DNA of 16,663 bases, taken from an uncultured Acidimicrobiaceae bacterium. GTDB lineage: Bacteria > Actinomycetota > Acidimicrobiia > Acidimicrobiales > RAAP-2. The DNA lies in the NCBI GenBank assembly GCA_937894805.1, contig CALAYR010000151.1, positions 1-16,663 of the forward strand. The letters run 5' to 3'. The translations under genes and the position numbers were made by a program. Positions 13,267 to 16,663 of the stretch are shown here, in pieces. The notes under the pieces were generated by a model that was not told where the DNA came from, ran no database searches, and worked only from the letters and a program-made list of their open reading frames with translations. Positions within the stretch are counted from its first letter, which is position 1. Every line of letters begins with the position of its first letter.

Positions 13267-13270
13267 GGCG
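13258..13270. other. Palindrome holding both convergent stop codons
   Basis: CGCCC-CTA-GGGCG is a 5-bp inverted repeat around a 3-nt centre. The CTAG at 13263-13266 supplies the rsfS TAG on the plus strand and the lipoprotein TAG on the minus strand. The two genes overlap by 4 nt with no separate terminator. Confidence 0.6.
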
Positions 13271-13763
13271 CGACGCTGTCGATCGTCAGAGTGCGGCCAT
13301 GCGCCACATCGGTGACATTCAGCGTGCCTATGCCGTAGTTGTCCCGTAACGTCGCAACGAGTTGCTCCATCGCTGCCATGGTGTCGGCGGTCGTGCCAGA
13401 TTGCAACCCCGCAGTAATGAAGATGGTGGCCTCGCTGCCGCGAACCACAGCGCGACTAATCGCAATCTTGGGCGAAAGGGCGGTAGAGAGGCCTGTGGGC
13501 ACGGAGAGTGCCAAACGGGCGACCAGCGTCGAAATAGTTACTGGAGCGGGAATCCGTACCGATCTCCGCACGAGCTGCTGCTCGGCATCGTAGAACCAGA
13601 GGGAGACGGTGGCCGACTGCTTCGTTCCGGCGCCGTTGAGAAGACCCGATGGAACATCAGCCGAATCAACGGTTCGCGGTGACGAGTCGGTCGGAACCAA
13701 GGTGCAAGCGCTAAGGAGCAGCGCGGCGAGCAGTCCGAGGGCGGGAGTGCGGAGACGGTTCAT
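13263..13763 (-). CDS. GerMN-domain lipoprotein (short LpqB-like)
   Basis: Probable envelope lipoprotein with a GerMN domain. From the ATG at 13763 the 166-residue protein opens with a lipoprotein signal peptide (MNRLRTPALGLLAALLLSAC, lipobox LLSAC, Cys20). A Ser/Thr-rich linker follows. A GerMN-like domain then covers about 51-165, with VSLWFYD, GLSTALSP and ATIFIT strands. An upstream in-frame start at 13808 would place 15 charged residues before the signal peptide and is unlikely. The chosen ATG overlaps the kinase stop as ATGA. In other actinobacteria the third gene of the mtrA-mtrB-lpqB operon encodes LpqB, with a GerMN domain plus a beta-propeller; this version keeps only the first part. 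The domain call rests on pattern resemblance. Confidence 0.75.
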   Translation of the reverse strand: MNRLRTPALGLLAALLLSACTLVPTDSSPRTVDSADVPSGLLNGAGTKQSATVSLWFYDAEQQLVRRSVRIPAPVTISTLVARLALSVPTGLSTALSPKIAISRAVVRGSEATIFITAGLQSGTTADTMAAMEQLVATLRDNYGIGTLNVTDVAHGRTLTIDSVAP

Positions 13764-15142
13764 TCTGCGCCGATCTCCATTATTGGTAGCCAGATCACCA
13801 TGCGGCATCCGCCGAGTGGAGAGTCGGTGATGGTGACTCGGCCGGCGAAGCGCTTGACGTGCTCGGAGACGAGGGCCAAGCCGAGGCCCGTGCCGTGCGC
13901 GTTACCGCGACGCGAGGCGACGCTGCCTCGATAGAACCGCTCAAAAACCCGCTCACGTTCGGCGGGGGCAATACCCGGGCCGTTGTCATCGATGGCAACT
14001 TCGACGCCACCGTCGTTCGCAAACAAAGTGACGGCCACCTGTCCTTCGCCGTAGCGGTAGGCATTTTCAAGCAGGTTGGTGATAACCCGCTCGAAGCGCC
14101 GACGGTCAACTGAGACGAAGTACTCAGCCGTCAGTTCGGAATGGAGAGGGGTGGCTGGAAGCTGGTGTCGACGTGTGGCAGACAGGACGCACTGGCTGAC
14201 GAGCTCATTCAGAGGGAGGACCTCGTTAACGAGCGTGTCGGTGCCGGCGTCGGACTTGGCAATATCGAGGAGGTCTTCAACGAGGGACTGGAAAGTGGCC
14301 ACATCAGTGGTCAGGAGCGAGAGGGCCTCGCGAGCATCGGGATGCAGCTCGGCCTCGTGCAGTCGAAGGACTTCGGCCGACATCGCCAACGTGGTCAGCG
14401 GTGAGCGCAGTTCGTGGCTCACGTCGCTGGCGAACCGCGCGTCTCGATCGAGGCGGCGGACCAACTGTTCGACCATTTCGTTAAAGGCAGCCGAGAGCGT
14501 GGCTACTTCGCTGTGGGGCGCATCGCTGGGCAACCGCACGGCCAGGTCGCCCTCGGCCACCAGTCGAGCCGCCTGCGCGGTATCGGCCAAGGGGGCGAGC
14601 GCGCGACGAGTCGTTCGTCGCCCGGCATAGGCCCCAAGCCCACTGGTGAAGAGGGTCCCGAGAGCCAAGACTCCGAGTAGGCGATTTAAGGTGCCGTTCA
14701 AGTCGGCGAGTTCGCGCCGCTGGAAATAGGTGGCCCGAACGGCCGGAAGAGGGACCGCAATGACGAGAACCGGTATGTTCCGCTCGATAACGACTTGACG
14801 AATCACCTCGGTACCCGAACCGCGAAATGCGACAGGAATGGTCTCGGGGTCCGCCACAGTGGTGCCCTCAATCCACGTCGATCCCAGGCGGACGAGGGAA
14901 GAGCTGGTAGTGGCCGCGTCGAGTGACGTGAGGAGCGAAGGCAACGAGGCCGGCTCTTGCGATAGGGCGCTGCGCACGAGGGCGGCGTTCACGTAGGCCT
15001 GCTGAAGATCACTGGCCTGCCGTGAGACGACGACGATGTGACGGACGCCAAAATAGGTCAGACTGGCGAAAATCGTGCTCAGTACGGCCGCGCCGACGGC
15101 GAAGGTCCATGTCAGTCGGCCGCGCAGCGAGCGAGTAGCCAC
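13760..15142 (-). CDS. HAMP-domain sensor histidine kinase (MtrB-like)
   Basis: Membrane sensor kinase partnered with the adjacent response regulator. It has 460 residues: transmembrane helix 1 at about 12-36, an extracytoplasmic sensing region at about 37-152 and transmembrane helix 2 at about 153-173. The HAMP linker covers about 175-228. The HisKA H-box is FASDVSHELRSPLTTL (237-252) with His243 as the phosphorylation site. The HATPase_c domain has an N-box NLLENA (356-361), G1 DDNGPGI (385-391) and G2 GTGLGL (417-422). It starts at GTG 15142, sharing one base with the regulator's TAG (TAGTG). The gene order regulator-kinase-GerMN lipoprotein matches mtrA-mtrB-lpqB, although the protein is roughly 100 residues shorter than typical MtrB. 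The signal sensed is unknown. Confidence 0.92.
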   Translation of the reverse strand: MATRSLRGRLTWTFAVGAAVLSTIFASLTYFGVRHIVVVSRQASDLQQAYVNAALVRSALSQEPASLPSLLTSLDAATTSSSLVRLGSTWIEGTTVADPETIPVAFRGSGTEVIRQVVIERNIPVLVIAVPLPAVRATYFQRRELADLNGTLNRLLGVLALGTLFTSGLGAYAGRRTTRRALAPLADTAQAARLVAEGDLAVRLPSDAPHSEVATLSAAFNEMVEQLVRRLDRDARFASDVSHELRSPLTTLAMSAEVLRLHEAELHPDAREALSLLTTDVATFQSLVEDLLDIAKSDAGTDTLVNEVLPLNELVSQCVLSATRRHQLPATPLHSELTAEYFVSVDRRRFERVITNLLENAYRYGEGQVAVTLFANDGGVEVAIDDNGPGIAPAERERVFERFYRGSVASRRGNAHGTGLGLALVSEHVKRFAGRVTITDSPLGGCRMVIWLPIMEIGAE

Positions 15143-15813
15143 TACAGGACCAACTTGTAGCCCTGGCCGCGCACCGTGAGTATGAAGGTGGGGGTGGCCG
15201 ACTCGGGTTCGACCTTGGCGCGAAGGCGACGCATGTGCACATCGACGAGTCGACCGTCACCGAAATAGTCGTAACCCCAGACGTGTTCGAGGAGATGTTC
15301 TCGTGACAAGACTCGACCATTCGCGCTGGCCAACTCCGTGAGCAACTTGAATTCAGTAGCCGTCAGGTGAATTTCGGTGTTATCGGCCCGCAGCACCGTT
15401 CCTTCTTCGGGCGTAATGCGCAGATCGCCCATGGTGAAGGCCGCACGGCCCGTTGGACGGCGACGAAGGTGGGCGCGGACCCTTGCGAGGAGTTCGCGAG
15501 GCACGAACGGCTTTTTGACGTAGTCGTCGGCACCCGCCTCAAGACCTTCAACGACGTCGGCCGTGTCGTCGCGAGCCGAAACAATGATGACGGGAATATC
15601 GGAAGTCGTTCGAATATGTCGACAGGCCTCAAAGCCATTAGCGCCAGGCAACATCAAGTCGACGATGGCGATAGCGGGAGTCTGGCGGTCAAACATCGCA
15701 ATGCCATCCTCAGCACTGGCGGCAGCATCGACGACGAACTCTTCCCCTTCAAACATCAGGCGGAGTGCGGTGCGAATGCGGTCATCGTCTTCGATTATGA
15801 GAATCCGTGCCAT
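15142..15813 (-). CDS. OmpR/PhoB-family response regulator (MtrA-like)
   Basis: DNA-binding response regulator, first gene of the sensory operon. It has 223 residues. The receiver domain (about 3-115) has acidic residues EDD (8-10), the phospho-acceptor Asp52 in VDLMLPG, a Ser/Thr switch position in VSARDD (78-83) and the conserved lysine in KKPF (Lys101). The winged-helix effector domain (about 127-222) contains LTATEFKLLTELA and the recognition helix RLVDVHMRRLRAKVE. This is close to the MtrA type that regulates cell-wall and division genes in actinobacteria; orthology is inferred from sequence resemblance and gene order. A TAGGAT hexamer lies 8 nt before the ATG and no Shine-Dalgarno is evident. 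It is divergent from the recombinase gene across a 58-bp gap. Confidence 0.93.
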   Translation of the reverse strand: MARILIIEDDDRIRTALRLMFEGEEFVVDAAASAEDGIAMFDRQTPAIAIVDLMLPGANGFEACRHIRTTSDIPVIIVSARDDTADVVEGLEAGADDYVKKPFVPRELLARVRAHLRRRPTGRAAFTMGDLRITPEEGTVLRADNTEIHLTATEFKLLTELASANGRVLSREHLLEHVWGYDYFGDGRLVDVHMRRLRAKVEPESATPTFILTVRGQGYKLVL

Positions 15814-15821
15814 GGAGCCAA

Positions 15822-15827
15822 ATCCTA
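15822..15827 (-). promoter_or_regulatory. Putative -10 element of the response regulator operon
   Basis: TAGGAT on the minus strand, 8 nt before the ATG, giving a near-leaderless transcript. It is back to back with the recombinase promoter. Confidence 0.45.
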
Positions 15828-15859
15828 CGGCCTGGCGAGAAGTGACCGGGTGGCCTCGT

Positions 15860-15865
15860 TAGCCT
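15860..15865 (+). promoter_or_regulatory. Putative -10 element of xerC
   Basis: TAGCCT, exactly 6 nt before the GTG at 15872. It predicts a leaderless GTG-initiated mRNA and supports that start codon. Confidence 0.5.
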
Positions 15866-15871
15866 TGACGC

Positions 15872-16663
15872 GTGTCTAGAAACGGGGTCGAACTGCCAGC
15901 GCTGTGGCGAACTGACGATTTTGCGACCCGCCTCCATGCGGCCAATCGTTCACCCGAAACGGTACGGGCCTACCTCGGTGACTTGGAGCTCTTCGTCTCG
16001 TGGGCCCTTGAGCAGGGCTACGAGAATCCGGTTCGGATCACTCGCAAGGAACTGCGCGACTATGTCGGTTTTTTGACACGCCGGGGTGATCAGCGCACCT
16101 CAACGGCCCGGCGCGTGGCCACGGTACGAAACTATTTCGCCTGGCTGGTCCACGAAAATGTTCTGGAGTCCAGTCCGGCCGCGGGACTTAAGACCCCCAA
16201 ACCGCCTAAGAAATTGCCCGAACTCGTGGTGCGCGAGCAACTCGACGAACTGCTGGACGGCGATTGGGGTGACGATGCGAAGGCAATTCGCGATCGGGCC
16301 ATCTGTGAAATCCTCTACGGGGCTGGACTGCGCGTCAGTGAACTCTGCGGTCTCGACCTCGACAGCATTGATGAGCCCTCCGGCCTGATTCGGGTAACAG
16401 GCAAGGGCAACAAGGAACGCGTGGTTCCCCTCCACGCCACGGCCTTTGCGTCACTGGCCCTCTGGCGCCAGCGGGGGCGGGCTTTAATGATGGGCGACCT
16501 GTCGCCCGGGGCCGCTCTGTTTTTCAATGGGCGGGGCCGGCGCTTGACGCCCCGGGACGTTCGCCGGATTCTCGATGGCCGTATCGGGCAGGGCCATATC
16601 CACCCTCACGCCCTCCGCCACACGTACGCCACCCATCTCCTCGAGGGTGGGGCCGATTTGCGG
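15872..16663 (+). CDS. xerC: XerC/XerD-type tyrosine recombinase (3'-partial)
   Basis: Site-specific tyrosine recombinase, probably the chromosome-dimer-resolving Xer enzyme. The frame runs from GTG 15872 to the window end, 264 codons, with the remainder missing. The SAM-like N-terminal core-binding domain covers about 12-104 (SPETVRAYLGDLELFVSWA, NYFAWLVHENV). The catalytic domain has Arg154 in GAGLRVSELCGL, the beta-hairpin lysine in GKGNKER (177-183), and HPHALRHTYATHLLEGGADL (244-263) with His246 and Arg249. The second His/Trp and the nucleophilic Tyr should lie just past the edge. Length and context fit a housekeeping Xer rather than a phage or integron integrase. XerC versus XerD cannot be settled here. 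No other start with support was found. Confidence 0.92.
   Translation, partial: MSRNGVELPALWRTDDFATRLHAANRSPETVRAYLGDLELFVSWALEQGYENPVRITRKELRDYVGFLTRRGDQRTSTARRVATVRNYFAWLVHENVLESSPAAGLKTPKPPKKLPELVVREQLDELLDGDWGDDAKAIRDRAICEILYGAGLRVSELCGLDLDSIDEPSGLIRVTGKGNKERVVPLHATAFASLALWRQRGRALMMGDLSPGAALFFNGRGRRLTPRDVRRILDGRIGQGHIHPHALRHTYATHLLEGGADLR

Noticed and set aside
14076..14630. Plus-strand frame (184 codons) opposite the histidine kinase gene
   Set aside because: Ser/Arg-rich shadow of the kinase; no motif.
15872..16663. Xer-type gene as a phage or integrative-element integrase
   Set aside because: There are no att-like repeats, tRNA or mobile genes around it. The sequence resembles housekeeping XerC/D, although the C terminus is unseen.

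Overview
The window looks like a chromosomal housekeeping region from an actinobacterium. It carries ribonuclease E/G, ribosomal proteins L21 and L27, Obg, ProB, ProA, NadD and RsfS in an order close to the one I recall for actinobacteria. It also has a class II (Mycobacterium-type) DAHP synthase and an MtrA/MtrB/LpqB-like sensory trio. The moderately GC-rich sequence, very tight gene packing, short protein versions and abundant leaderless-looking starts make me favour Acidimicrobiia or a related aquatic lineage. That placement is an inference. I see no insertion sequences, CRISPR arrays, tRNAs or rRNAs.

Layout. 1-1880 (+): the 3' part of an RNase E/G gene, then rplU and rpmA. 1917-2022: two strong, mirror-related hairpin terminators. 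2050-2337 (-): an HU-type nucleoid protein with phased T-tracts upstream. 2539-3903 (+): a class III PLP aminotransferase. 3932-10684 (+): obg, proB, proA, a MoxR-type AAA+ ATPase, a CoxE-like VWA protein and a histidine phosphatase, mostly joined by overlapping stop and start codons. 10712-12067 (-): class II DAHP synthase. 12125-13266 (+): nadD, an unannotated 58-residue single-helix membrane protein, and rsfS, which seems to start at a CTG. 13263-15813 (-): an OmpR-type response regulator, a HAMP histidine kinase and a small GerMN-type lipoprotein, in transcription order. 15872-16663 (+): a XerC/D tyrosine recombinase cut by the window end.

How the genes work together. The first and middle blocks serve RNA processing, ribosome assembly and proline synthesis. 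The MoxR/VWA pair is probably a protein-remodelling or metal-insertion machine of unknown client, translationally coupled to proA. NadD and RsfS are the usual NAD-synthesis and ribosome-silencing neighbours. The sensor kinase, regulator and lipoprotein form a compact envelope-sensing operon.

The most interesting signals are: (i) TAnnnT hexamers 6-9 nt before nearly every gene that begins a transcription unit, implying leaderless or near-leaderless mRNAs, while internal genes have Shine-Dalgarno sites or coupled starts; (ii) the 58-residue ORF in the position where other actinobacteria often carry a LytR-family gene, coupled to an apparent CTG-initiated rsfS; (iii) the MoxR/VWA module joined to a core biosynthetic operon; and (iv) a non-canonical guanine-specificity motif in Obg.
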